64,000 bases of DNA, taken from positions 2,604,001 through 2,668,000 of the forward strand of contig CM074764.1 in the NCBI GenBank assembly GCA_037355855.1, given 5' to 3'. Below, piece by piece: positions 49,053 through 60,354 of this stretch (positions are counted from its first letter, which is position 1; every line of letters begins with the position of its first letter). Origin of the DNA: Pseudo-nitzschia pungens. Lineage: Eukaryota > Bacillariophyta > Bacillariophyceae > Bacillariales > Bacillariaceae. The notes beneath the pieces were generated by a model, which saw only the letters and a list, made by a program, of their open reading frames with translations, was not told the origin of the DNA and made no database searches. The translations under genes were made by a program, and so were the position numbers.

Positions 49053-52000
49053 TTAGCAACAGGCTAAACAGTGATATTGACATATTTTTTGTTCAAATAA
49101 TATGAAGAAGACGTATTTGTTATCACGATTAAGAGAACGAAACAATATTAGCAAACAGAGTTTTAAACGTTGCTGGGAGTTTACGTAGTAAGTTGGATTG
49201 GCTACCACACCTTAACGCCCAGACAATTCAGTACACAGGACAAGTGTTGCGAAAGGGCTGTCGAGAGCTATCTGCCGAATTCTGCGCTCAGTACACAATT
49301 TTTTGAACCTCCGTTCATTGCCTAACCCAACATCATCCTCTGCCCAGTCCGTATCTTTCAAAATCTCTGACGTACCTCTGGGAAGTGATTTTAACCAAAG
49401 TCCGCCATAACCATACTTCTCCTCAGCAATGCGTCTAATAAAGTTCATTTTGGGCTCTATGGATGCTTGCGGCCGCCGACGTTCTATTTAGAAAATAATG
49501 TGTTATCCGCTCTGACCCGTTCTAAAGCAAGGAGAATAGAACCCAAAATCAATTTTGATTTCCAATACTTTTCTATATTCAGTCCATCACTTCTATCACA
49601 TCAATGAGTCTAAGCTCTATATGATCTAGCATGAACTAGTTAAGTACTCTTTGACTCATCATGACTTTTTCCACGCAATACCCCTGGTTTCGAAATTGAA
49701 AAGAGACTTGCAAAGGTTAACGGCAGCGTTTCACCCAACAGAGAAAGGTTGATTTTAATGCGAGACAAACCCATGGTTTTGTTCCTTAATGGGTGCAAAA
49801 ATCCTTAATCAAAAATCATCGTATACATACAAATGTGATTTATTCTAACTTGATGCGATTCACTTAATGAGATGATAGTGAGGAAATGATGCAAAATGAA
49901 GACATTTGACGGTCGGATAACAATAAGCGAACATGGAGTCAGAACGTATGTTTATCAGCAACTAAAACGATATAATCTCACAGGGATATAAATTGAGGAG
50001 TTGGCAGCTTGATCAATCCCTTATCCTTTCTATTTTTGGGAGTGGTGAAAAATTTGATGTTCTTCATTGTAATCGCCCCATTCCATCTTAGTTTCCCTGA
50101 GCGGCCTTCGAATGACATTCGTTGAGTGACCTTACCGATTACCCTCATATCATACCTGAAATCGTTGTTCGAACGTGGAGTAAAAAAAGAATCAGCATTT
50201 TTGTATTTGATCCCTTTAAAAAGAAACAACCCCTATAAGTCAAGAGCTAATTAGCTTAATGTCCGGAAATCATATTTCTATTTTGATCCGCAATCTTAGC
50301 GATGTCACTGCAAGATCGCTCTCTTCCACGCATGAATGATATAAATTTGATCGTTACTTACTAACTCATTAGAAGAATTGTCTTACGATAACATAGTTTG
50401 ACTCTGTTCGAAAATCGAGATGACCATGATTTGCAATCTTTACCATGAAACGCTATTTCCAAAGTTTTCTAGAGTTATAGCTCAGGCTGAACACCTCAAT
50501 TGTCACGTTTTACCTTGATTTTTCATGATTTACTGAAAAACGTGTAAAATTCCGATTCTAACTGTCATCAATTAAGTATAAGCTAACTCAGTTTATGATC
50601 GTCGGTCATTTCCGCCAGTAATTGCTGTTTGCATCGTCGTTTGGGTCAACACTCGAATTCTCTGTAACTCCAACAGATTGCCATCGTAAATCCTTAAGGA
50701 GTCAACAAATCTACAATCGACAACGTCCGAAATCTTGTTGCAAACACTATGATTGAAGTAAACTTCTGGGTTCCCAAAAGACAATATTTTACTCTCGATA
50801 CACCACGCAGGATTGATGCGTCTTATCAGATTCGAAAATGGCGATTGAGTCTGAGAGCCTACAAAACAATTCTGAGTGGAATGAAATTGTATTTCTGAAG
50901 AGAGCAAGATCAAGCATAGATTCTGTATCTCGATATAATCGCCTTCGTAGAAAGAAATAATTGCCTGATGTTCATGATATCTCACTCCTTCACTCGATAA
51001 GTTCATCGGAGACAATTGTGTTCACATTTGGAAAGTTTGACCTCATTTTGATTCAAGAAAACTTCCGGTTGCATCATTTTACTCAGGATGGAGAGCGTTT
51101 CGCTGAGTTTACACGCATTGTTCCTCGTAGGATGAACTGAACCGAGCTGACAAATCCAATTCGTTCTAGCTTTTGAACAAGAAACATTCATAATGCTGCG
51201 ATCATGTTCTGCTAAAAAATGTATTCACACAGAGAGGGGAATATGTACAATATGATAGTCATTCCATGAGCTGTTTTTTGTGTCGGAAAGAAACCGGGCT
51301 TTGGCATCGTATTTGAAACATCTAAAGTAAGTCGTAAAAATGTCTGGATGGCTACCGCAGAATGGATGTTTCGATATCGATACTTTTGAGCAAATTTTGG
51401 AAGTTACTTGGATCAAAAAATGCACCATTTCTGTACATAGTAATTGCTAGAAAGCTGACATTGTCGTGAGTCGTGCACATCATTGACTAAATTAGTCAAA
51501 TCGACAGGCTCTGCCTCAGTCGAAGTCGAGTTTTCATTTTTGACCCAGGAGAAAGAAGAGATAAACCTTACGCTCATCGGTCAGTAACTGGACCTATATA
51601 TCGTAATGACCGAGTTTCAGAAACTTTGGATCAAGCAGAAACTCGAAATAGAAGCAAAGACATCAGGAGTGCTCCTCTCCACCAGTATTGCAGAGTTTCA
51701 CCTTTTCATCTTATCTCATTTCATAGTACTTGAGTATAGAAGTGGAAAAAGTTGGTAAGTTGTATTTTGAGTGATTTTCGACCGTCTTAGAGGCGAAACT
51801 TAATTTCGGGGCCGATAGATGAAAACACGAGAGGCATCTCATTCCTCTCGAGGAAAAACGAAATTATAAATCGATTCCCATTTGCTTCTTGCGAGCCATT
51901 GAGCCATTCATGGATAAACTGTTGTGCGTCAAATTAAGGAAGAGGTTCGATGTGTGACGAGATAGACGTCTGAGCTCGTTTTAGTCTATAGCGACAACAA

Positions 52001-53179
52001 CGTCGGACAACCTGTTGACTCAGTGTGTTATCGCATCTATCAGCAACGCATAGATCAGATGGAATATGAAACTATAGAATCATCCGTTGGAAGAAAGCTC
52101 AGATCGGAATCAAGATGTCGAATTGTACACACAAAGAATTCCGTGCTTACTTTGTGAATGTAGCGCCGCACTCTGATTCACGAAATGAATAATGTATTTG
52201 AAATTCGAAAAAAATCTGAGGCCAGCACCGCCACAGTTCAGAGGGAGTACAATAGCTGAAAACTGCTATGGACGATTAGAAATGAAGGAAAGAAAGCAAT
52301 CCAAAATGTTGAGTTAACAGGAGGAAGGTGCCTTTTATTTTGTTATCTGAAATATGGAGTAAACAGGAGCAAAATGACTTCTATTTTGTTCAGCAGCGTG
52401 GAATTCAAACGAATACACTTAAGATGCTCTGGTCTAGCTTAATGGAATTTCACTACCGTTCATATCATAAAGAAAGAGAATAAAGTCAAACGTGTATTAA
52501 ACTTCTGGGAAGTCAAGGAAGTACTGCTCTCATTGTACGTGATAGAAAGTCTCTGTCTATATTTGACAGAGCTCTGCTCAGCTGGGCTCACTCTTTTATT
52601 CCTCCTGAAAAAAAACACATCATGATGTCGTCCAATTCAATTGACTCCGTTGTCCATTCAGGTTTAGTTGACTTGGGATGCCATGCAATAAGAACGTTGC
52701 AACTGAGAGCGCTTTGATTCTTGCATCAAGCAGTGGTTTGTTTGGATGGTGGGGCGGGGCGTTTTTATTTCGAATATTGGCATGCAACGCAGAGCAGAGA
52801 TGGGCAGTGAGAGGACTTGTTGTTGCTAGGCTAGACCATCCAGGCAGATGTGCTGTCTGGTCTGTTTGGCAATGATGACTTGGTGAGTTTCGCTTGAGTG
52901 TGTTGAAATTTAATGTGCCCAAATCACTGGTGCCACAGGCTTAGTTCCTACTGTGCTGCTGATAAGTTCCAGTTGGCACATTTAAGGAGTTCTGATCTAT
53001 CTGTCATGGTCGCTGCAGCAGGTGCAGATGGTGTGTGGAATGGCCGACAGGCGTTAAAGAATCCAGAAGTAGTAGAACCGAGGAAACCCCAACAATGTCG
53101 GAGACGTAACTCTGAAATTGTTAAGTGGGGCTTGACAGCAAGTGGGTGTGCTGCTTTGAGCAACTTAGTGTACAATACA
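49053..53179. other. Unique, gene-poor region
   Basis: AT-richer than the LINEs, with frequent stops. Short minus-strand open frames occur at 49978-50229, 50593-51015, 51003-51191 and 51225-51428; none has a recognisable domain. The latter three lie end to end and could be remains of one gene, but no splice pattern was convincing. 52620-53130 is more GC-rich without a recognised product. Confidence 0.5.
49212..49448 (-). CDS. Small hypothetical protein (78 aa), uncertain
   Basis: Open frame convergent with the NAPE-PLD gene, 160 bp past its stop. Composition is protein-like (MNFIRRIAEEKYGYGGLWLK..., TDWAEDDVGL, then a basic stretch). No family recognised. It may be a small gene, a last exon or chance. 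Confidence 0.25.
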   Translation of the reverse strand: MNFIRRIAEEKYGYGGLWLKSLPRGTSEILKDTDWAEDDVGLGNERRFKKLCTERRIRQIALDSPFATLVLCTELSGR

Positions 53180-53250
53180 GCAGTATATGCCATTGTGGAT
53201 CTTCTCAATAGGGTTCGTAAGGGAAGGATTATCTATCTTTCATCCTTTAT
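53180..53250 (+). pseudogene. Decayed LINE ORF2 remnant
   Basis: AIVDLLNRVRKGRIIYLSS matches the ORF2 region after the zinc knuckle (AIVDLLTRVRKGQ.IYPSS, P 20802-20850), at about 80% DNA identity by eye. Surrounding sequence is too diverged to extend it. It is older than the nest to the left. Confidence 0.7.
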
Positions 53251-53339
53251 CCCCTGTAACAATCGAAGGTGGAAATTTTGGAGTAGTATTAACTTGTATG
53301 TTACTGCACTTTACGAGATAGGATTTAAGTTAAAAGGAG

Positions 53340-54000
53340 GCAGTAATGAGCGATGATGTCATCGCAACCTCCTCATATATCCTTGTATGTAACATATATC
53401 CCGTATGTAATCTTAATCGTATGATCGCTCTTCCATGCACACTTGTCCATATATACAGGATATCTGTATATGAATATCCTAGAAACTCCCCACCATTGTC
53501 GTGAACATATCTGATTGGTTTTGGGTATCTTGAGAGCCAACAGTTATTAAATTGGTTTGGTACATGCTGCGATGACTTGTCTGTGATCCGGATGATTTCC
53601 AGGAGATTTGTAACTGGATCAATGCAGGTGAGGGCTTTCAAGTTGTAACTCTTGCCTTGGGCTGTTACTTTCCATGGGCCTATTAAGTCCACATGTCTCT
53701 CATTGAAGGGGGATAGTGGCGCTTCCTTTGGTGGGAGTTTGCCATAGTTAGATCGTTAAGTCTTGTATATAATGCATTCATCCGGGCATATGTAGGACTT
53801 GCACAAAGTGGTTAACTAACTTGTGAGCATAGAAGCGCGCCGAGATAGTTTGATACAGCCTGGTGGATCCACAATGACCCAACAGGAGATGATACCATTT
53901 GATTGTACCATTGATGAGGGACGCTGGGATGTAGATTCAGCAGCTGTCTGGATTCGTGCGATTGGCATAGCAGAAGATCTTGTTGCCTTCTAATTGTTGA
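53340..54000 (-). pseudogene. Ty3/gypsy integrase remnant
   Basis: Minus strand. The HHCC zinc-binding part lies around 53800-53900 ([20 protein letters not shown], then C..C after a frameshift). The catalytic core is at about 53690-53480 (VDLIGPWKV with the first Asp, ALTCIDPVTNLLE, HDNGGEFLG with the second Asp). The final catalytic Glu region is lost and there are frameshifts and stops. Neither RT nor LTR for this copy was found next to it. Confidence 0.82.
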
Positions 54001-54049
54001 CAGAGGAAGGCTTTGGACTGGATTTTTTTTAATGTTTATCTTTTTTTAA

Positions 54050-54590
54050 CAATTTTGCCTCGCGCGCGATTTTGTCCGACATTCCGATGTTCGAGTACTT
54101 AAAACACGTATAATTCTACACACCATTCCCCTTTGATATCTCCCTCCCTTCTACAGCTCCAATAACAACCCCAAGACCTACACCCATTAACAGAGACCTC
54201 GCCTATTTGATTCTGCTATCAGTTCCTTTGCTTGCTGCTGCTCCCTTTGCTTTCTTTGGTTGCTTGTTTCAGTCCCGGTCAGTCAATTCGGCAGCAACAG
54301 CAACACAAAACAGACAAATAATTTTCTACAGCAATTTCTACAGCAATTCAAGTACGAATCCTAATAATAATATACGTATTTAAATAACTTTAATCACCAA
54401 AGGTGAAACTAAATTACTCAGTCTGTAACCAGACTACAGCTGCTCTTTGTTTCGCTTTGTCTCCAAGCTTGGTTTCTCAATCTGTTTTCAAGCTCTTTTA
54501 AAGATCCCCCCTTTAAGGTGCTTAAGTACACTATTACTTAACGCTCTACATTCTTTCCAAGCTCCCTAAGTGATATCCACTTAACGTTCT
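54050..54590 (+). mobile_element. LINE 5' end fragment
   Basis: Starts AACAATTTTGCCTCGCGCGC, a diverged LINE 5' terminus, followed by ~500 bp of 5' UTR interrupted at 54363-54434. It stops at the tail of a minus-strand 3' fragment at 54591. The rest of this plus-strand element is missing. Confidence 0.8.
54363..54434 (-). mobile_element. 72-bp LINE 3' tip
   Basis: Tail, palindromic AT block and the two 3' hairpins only, ending exactly after the CAGACT arm of the AGTCTG stem. No long TSD (at most CTA/TA). It is an extremely 5'-truncated insertion that kept only the presumed RT-recognition structure. Confidence 0.82.
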
Positions 54591-54766
54591 AATAATAATA
54601 TATGTATTTAAATAACTTTAAACACCAAAGGTGAAACTAAATTACTCAGTCTGTAACCAGACTTTAACGTCGCCTCCATCAGAGAGTCAGGACCCCAAGT
54701 GGCAGAACGACAAATTTTCAAACAAACCTTGAACATCAAGCAGGGAAAAAGACAAACAAGTCACAC
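54591..54766 (-). mobile_element. LINE 3' UTR fragment
   Basis: 176 bp of 3' UTR with tail, cut at ...GACAAACAAGTCACAC where another tail begins. Confidence 0.82.
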
Positions 54767-55090
54767 AATAATAATATACGTATTTAAATAGTTCAGCATC
54801 AAGGGTACCCCCAGGACCATGGAGTCGTTCATTCTGGTAAGTCCAAAGATCCCAGGAGGTAAGAAAGAACTGATGGATGATAGCTGTAGCCCAACATCTG
54901 GGGGAGCGCTTGCTTCCAATGTGGGAGTAGTAGTCAGCCTGGATTTGAAACCAGCAAGGATACCACCTACCAAGGAGCCAGTTGTGCCAACCAATAGTCC
55001 TCTGTGCCCTGACAGCAGAAGACAATTTTGCGACGCGCGATTTTGTCCGACGTTCCGATGTTCCAGTACTTAAAACACGTAGATTTCTAC
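54767..55090 (-). mobile_element. Rearranged LINE fragment with inverted 5' tip
   Basis: Three pieces: a 24-bp tail with TATTTAAATACGTATA (54767-54790); 231 bp of ORF2 C-terminal coding sequence (54791-55021) joined directly to it; then 69 bp of the extreme LINE 5' end in plus orientation (55022-55090). The inverted piece begins with base 1 of the element at the inner junction, the arrangement expected from twin priming. No TSD is seen. Confidence 0.65.
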
Positions 55091-55390
55091 AATAATAATA
55101 ATATACGTATTTAAATAACTTTAATCACCAAAGGCGAAACTAAATTACTCAGTCTGTAACCAGACTTTAACGTCGCCTCCATCATAGAGTCAGGACCCCA
55201 AGTGGCAGAACGACAAATTTTCAAACAAACCTTGAACATCGAGCAGGGAAAAAGACATACAAGTCCCACAAAATAGGGACTTGAGAGAAAGTGAGATGGG
55301 AATGGAGATATTGGGATAAGATCCAGTATCAAAAGGTAAATGACAGGATGAGAAGCAGGAACAGAAGACAAAACCAAAGTACAAAGTGGA

Positions 55391-57774
55391 ATCAACCCTA
55401 AGGTCCAGTAAGCCAGGCTCTGAGGAGAGCAGCCTCTCGTTGGTATGGCTGCACAGCTTGGACAGGTGCTGCATACTGCTTCCTGGCAAGGTGGATGGTT
55501 GCAAGCCACTGCCTCTTGGCAGTCAGGGTGTAACCTTGTAGGACTTGGAAAGGGGTTTGTAAAAGGGAGTGTGACTGGGGAAGTGCACCAGCTGCACCAA
55601 TGGCCAATTCAGAGGAGATGGAAGCATCAAGAGATTGGTGTTGTTCAGCATCAAGGGTACCCCCAGGACCATGGAGTCGTTCATTCCTATAGGTCCAAAG
55701 ATCCCAGGAGGTAAGAAAGAACTGATGGATGATAGCTGTAGCCCAACGTTTGGGAGAGCGCTTGCTTCCAATGTGGGAGTAGTAGTCAGCCTGGATTTGA
55801 TACCAGCGAGGAGACCACCTCCCAAGAAGCCAGTTGTGCCAGCCAATAGTCCTCTGTGCCCTGACAGCAGACGCAATTGCAAGTGAGTAGGATGATGGAT
55901 AAATGTTCTGGCCCTTCCGAACTCTGGTGAGAAGATCCACAATGGCAACAACCAATGATGGATCAGTTTGTTCAACTTCAAGCCTCTTCTGCAGTGGTCC
56001 CGTGAAGGCAGACACACTATGCCTGACAGCCCCAGTATCCTTGCAGGAGAGCACATGAGAAACCTTCTCGTTGTCTGCATCACACAAGGGACACCTGGAG
56101 TGATCCAGATACTGGTAGTGAAGGAGTTGGTTGCCAACACCAATGCAACCAGAAGCAAACTTGACAAACCACCTTTGCATGCCAGGAGGTAGACGCTTGA
56201 AGGCAGTCAGATTCCACCAGGCCTTGATTGAAGGAGTCTCTCCATGAGGGGGCCAATTTCTTCACTGCCTGGTATTGCCTGTAAGCTTGTTTCAGATGGA
56301 GGAGAGCACTGGAAAGATCACTGTGTTCCCCTTTGTAAAGAGAAAGCTTGCATGCCAGCCTTTTCAAAACAGTATGACTGGTGGACACACCCTGTCTCAG
56401 CTTAACAACACGCCTCCAAAAGTCAATTGTATCACGATAGACTTGCAGCTTTGGTGACCATGGAACCAAACCAGCTCTAGTGCGGCAGAGGTTTTGTTCA
56501 ACAGAGAGCCTGAGAGAGGTGGAGGTTTCATGGAGGACTTGGTATGTATTGATGAGATCAGCACGCACAGAAATATCCCCAGACTGAAACTGAGCCAGGA
56601 GGTGCTCCAGCTTAGCTTGGAGAGAAAACACTCCAGCCTTGAGAAAGCTGTGCCTCACTCGCTTGAAATACCGTTGGCGCAGATGAGGGTGGGAGGACTG
56701 GAGTTTGGAATGAGAGAATCTCACAGGAGGTGGAAGATGTTTGCCCATGAGGCTGCAATTACAAACTTCAATCCAAAGCATTCTATGGTCAGATTCCATC
56801 CCCTGGGCACCACCAAAGGGACAGTACCCAGCCCTGAGAACATCAACATTCTCAGAGACCCAAATGGCATCAATTGGCGTTCTGGTAGTGTTTCTGTTGT
56901 GGGTGGCAGGAGGAGAAGACTGACTATGAAGGGTAAGAATGGCCTCTCTGAAACCAAGAGCCTGGAGCTCAAAGGACAAGCCATCAGTCCTAACATCAGC
57001 ATTTTGATCAATCCCAAGAATGACCTTATCACCTGCCCCCAGACATACCTGAAGGGCAGCAGTCAAATCCCTGTGAAAAAGAATGCATGGATTGGGACTG
57101 AAAAGATTTTCAGCTGCTTGAAAGTAGCGGTACTGTTGATTCCAGACTGAGCCAAGATCCCTGTCATTTTCAACTGGGCAGTAGGCAGAAAACATGGTGA
57201 CAGTGTAGCCATCCCTGCCCTGAAACTTGACAAAGGACCATCTTCCAAGACCAGAAGGATCAGCCCCATGAGCAACCTTGTGGGAACTGAACAATTGGTC
57301 AATGGTAAAACCTGTGCCTCCAGGCTGAAGCCATGTGCAGTCAGAAGCTTCATGCTTGTTGTTGGCAAGATAGGAAAAACTTGAGGGACAGACATTCTTC
57401 ATGCGCCGATTGAAAAGGTCACAGGGCAGGAGTTTGGATTCATTCAAACAATGTTCAGCAAAAAGCGCCACACTGGCATTGCTCTTAAGAAATTGACGGG
57501 AGTTGTGCTTGGACCTGGACATAAAAGCAGCTCGACGCTGAGGCCCAATGTTTTGGAAGGTGATGATGGTGGAATTAGATGATGGAGCTTGGGGAAAAGG
57601 ATGTCCAAAACTATCAGAATCCTTAGCAGCAAGAGAGTCTCCATGAAGATTTAATTGGACAAATTGAGGAGCAGGGAAAGAGGGGGAGGGGGGAAGTGAA
57701 GAACCGGGAGAAGCACTGATGGGATTTGGTGTGGAAGGCATCCCATCACACCTCATACCAGAAGAGCTAACCAT
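55391..57774 (-). pseudogene. M4 ORF2 with RT and RNase H deleted
   Basis: ATG at 57772-57774 overlapping the ORF1 stop. Endonuclease motifs (GIDQNADVRT, TPIDAIWV, ESDHRMLW) are intact to NQGLVE. The sequence then jumps near 56210 to CLQAST..., out of frame, just before the C-terminal knuckle region, losing about 3.5 kb. A CAG to TAG change ends the C-terminal part two codons early. Confidence 0.88.
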
Positions 57775-58756
57775 GATCAGAAGGAAACCGAGTCTGTCGC
57801 ACGGAAGGAAGAGTTGCCAGAGCTGATTTGGTGGAGACATTGGCATGGCTCAAATCACTGACACTAGCATCATGGCTGGAGGAGAATGCAATAGCAGCAA
57901 CTCCAACCCTCAAAGCAGAGGCTGCATCTTCCTCACCACCAGGCAAACCAGAAGGCGGGACAGCAGGAACTGCAGGTGAGACAGCAGGAGAGACCACAGG
58001 GGAGGCACCAGCCATGGCAGTATTGGGAGGATCAGGAACTGCAGGTGGGACATCAGGAGAGGCACCAGGGGGGGCACCAGCCTTGGCAGTACCGGGAGGA
58101 TCACCCCCAGGAGAAACATCACCTGCAGGAGATGCAGCCTGGACAGCAGTGAGGTTTGAAGTGCCAGTAGCTAAGGTATCCATGGATTGGGAATCATCAA
58201 ATCCACCACCACCACTGTCAGAACGAGCTTGGAGGTTGAAGTGCAAATCCAGATCAAAAGTGAGGTCTGGGGCAAGGTCAACTGACAAGTCATCATCCAC
58301 AAGCTCCCAATCTCTGGCATCACCGTCTCCAAAGAATGGAAGTGAGGCATCCTGCAATGGGTCTGCAGCCGGTGGAGTTTCCACAACACAATTGGCATCA
58401 GCATCCCAATGGTAAGCCTCCATTTCAGTCAAGCACTCAGAAGAGAACCATTGTCTAACACAAGAACCATATTGGGCCTCCAGGAAAATAGGCAGGAAAG
58501 ACAACATGGCCACTGCTTCAGCCTTGGTAGTGATGCTGTACAAGGCAAGGATCTCGCCCCGGTATGGACTAGTATCAACAGAAAGAAAGAGAGGCCATGA
58601 CCAATTGTCACGAGTTCTGATGCCCATAAGCACGCTGCGCAGGGTCTTCAAACCTAGCCCTTGGCCCAAATCAACAGGAAGATCAAGATCCACTACACCC
58701 AGAACAGGAGCAGTTTCATGGCTCTCAATAAATTTGGCTTGGCGGTGCTTGGCTTG
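57767..58756 (-). pseudogene. M4 ORF1 C-terminal part
   Basis: About 330 codons from AKHRQAKFIESHETAP to FPSDHG and stop. The open frame continues a little into the gypsy fragment by chance. Confidence 0.85.
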
Positions 58757-58950
58757 AAGACAGCAGCAGCAACAACAAATGGACCACTCTTGTTCCTGGC
58801 ACGAAATCGGTCTACCGGTACAGCAAAAAATCTCTATTGCAATCCCTGAAACTCCAAAGACTACACCAAAGGAGGTGCGCTGGAGCAAAATTATTTAAAG
58901 TTGCTGTCGACTGCTGGAAATTCAGCAGAACAGGCATCCCCAAATAAGAG
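58757..58950 (+). pseudogene. Old gypsy pol fragment
   Basis: Matches 60613-60808 of the second LTR element (CAACAAATGGACCACTCTTG, then TCTACCGGTACAGC, GGAGGTGCGCTGGAGCAAAA). It has an in-frame TGA in place of AGA. It ends at AATAAGAG exactly where the LTR begins, so the second element inserted into an older relative; AAGAG is the expected 5-bp TSD. Confidence 0.82.
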
Positions 58951-59211
58951 TGTGACATGCCAGCGTAGCGAGCATGAATCACGATTAAATAATTAACCGA
59001 ATCCCACATACGAACTGACCGGTGTTTGAATACAAATATTCAAACTGTACGCCGGACGCTCCAGCAATGCATGTGTGCCGACATTCAAACAGTAGTTAGG
59101 CACGCTCGTGTGTATTCAAACGGTCACACGAAAACTGAAACTCTCTCTTAAGAGTTAACGATTAGTCACAGTTTTCATACTACTCCAATTTTTCTACTTT
59201 AGAGTGTAACA
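58951..59211 (+). repeat. 5' LTR of gag-pol element
   Basis: 261 bp by inference: it begins TGTGACA after the interrupted pol fragment and ends GTGTAACA before CAGTAATTACTGTTT, by analogy with the TR-GAG LTR. The second LTR is outside the window, so the start is not proven. It contains inverted TTGAATACAAATATTCAA and repeated TTCAAAC motifs. Confidence 0.75.
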
Positions 59212-59226
59212 CAGTAATTACTGTTT
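59212..59226 (+). other. Palindrome at the primer-binding position
   Basis: CAGTAATTACTGTTT immediately after the LTR, identical to 42424-42438 although the LTRs themselves are unlike in sequence. Confidence 0.7.
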
Positions 59227-59322
59227 ATCTTCGACGTAGGAAAACAAAAAAAATCGAACAAAATACCCTTTATCCTCAACAACAAAGGAACCTTTATCTC
59301 CAGCAAGCTAATCGACGCAACC

Positions 59323-60354
59323 ATGGCAGGCATCTACAGAGATCCCCGAATCACCTACAAGAGCTCCTTCGATCGGACCAAGCCCAAACTTTTTACTCTG
59401 TACAATGTCGATGAGGACAGGACCGACAGCATGAAAGTCCCCCTGTTTACGGAGACAGGAGGCCTCGAAGAATTGCTCTTTGTGGAGGAGTCCTTTCGGA
59501 ACGCCGCCAAGCTTCTAAGACTTCCAACTGAAATATATCTAACCCACTTCAGTCGATGTCTTACTACGGATGCTCAGAGCAAGTGGAACGACATGATAAA
59601 GGATCCACTGGATCCAGAAGAGTACCAATATGAACAAGAAGAGATTGGAGGATATGAACAAGCATTCCTTGACTTCACCAAGCTCTACTGCAACGCCAGA
59701 GATGCCAGGGACATCATGCACACCTATCTACGCAGCTCCGAATGTCGGAAGACTCCATCCGTTACATGCAAGGAACAAGCCGACCGGATCCTTATCCTCA
59801 TGAAATACACCCAGAAACTAGATGGGACCAGCGCCCCTCTCTCCAGAGTGGAGAAACTCACTATCCTCCTACACTCATACTCCTCTTTGTGGATTGAGAG
59901 CTATGGCATTATCCACGGTGGAATTCAAGAAGATACCACAGTCCAGCATATTGTGGACCACATGAGCTGTCACGAGCACCAAGCCAACAAGAAGAGCAAC
60001 AAGAAGAACAACAAACAGCAAAAGCGCTCAAACAACAGCAACAACAACTCTCGTAAGCGCAACTCACACTCCAACCATAAGGGCAACCTTAACAAGAAAA
60101 AGTCTAATCCCTGCAGGATTTCCGGCCACAATCATGATTGGTCCGAGTGCTCGAAGAACAAGTACTCCAAGAATTATAACAAGGGATCCACTACCGCCAA
60201 GCAAATCGAGACCTTCCATACCCAAGCTCACCTTGTCTCCGGAAGCAATGAAGCCTTCCAAGCCCACATGAAAGCAGCAATGGAATCATACCATACAGCG
60301 CATGGCGGCCGAACAGAACGCAGCATCGATGGGGAACTTGTGTGGCTCCCCTGA
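59323..60354 (+). CDS. Gag protein (343 aa)
   Basis: Starts ATGGCAGGCATCTACAGAGA. Capsid-like part at about 1-215 (GGLEELLFVEESFRNAAKLL, QSKWNDMIKDPLDP, CKEQADRILILMKYTQKL). A Lys/Asn/Ser-rich basic region follows at about 220-270, then the knuckle CRISGHNHDWSEC. It ends in TGA followed by C; pol follows in the same frame with no other stop. Confidence 0.92.
   Translation: MAGIYRDPRITYKSSFDRTKPKLFTLYNVDEDRTDSMKVPLFTETGGLEELLFVEESFRNAAKLLRLPTEIYLTHFSRCLTTDAQSKWNDMIKDPLDPEEYQYEQEEIGGYEQAFLDFTKLYCNARDARDIMHTYLRSSECRKTPSVTCKEQADRILILMKYTQKLDGTSAPLSRVEKLTILLHSYSSLWIESYGIIHGGIQEDTTVQHIVDHMSCHEHQANKKSNKKNNKQQKRSNNSNNNSRKRNSHSNHKGNLNKKKSNPCRISGHNHDWSECSKNKYSKNYNKGSTTAKQIETFHTQAHLVSGSNEAFQAHMKAAMESYHTAHGGRTERSIDGELVWLP

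Larger units (their letters stand above)
55091..58756 (-). mobile_element. M4: 5'-truncated LINE with internal deletion
   Basis: Tail at 55091, 3' UTR to 55390, ORF2 with a large internal deletion, ORF1 C-terminal third. The 5' end is cut within ORF1 at AKHRQAKF (58756) and abuts an old gypsy pol fragment. No TSD pairs the two ends. Its C-terminal ORF1 variable region (58000-58100) is the most different of all copies. Confidence 0.85.

Noticed and set aside
50593..51428. Multi-exon minus-strand gene
   Set aside because: Three adjoining short frames have no convincing splice sites or domain; noted only within the gene-poor region.
55091..58756. M4 plus the inverted 5' tip at 55022-55090 as one twin-primed insertion
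   Set aside because: The inverted tip lies on the tail side of M4, whereas twin priming puts the inverted part at the 5' side. It fits the smaller 54767-55021 fragment instead.
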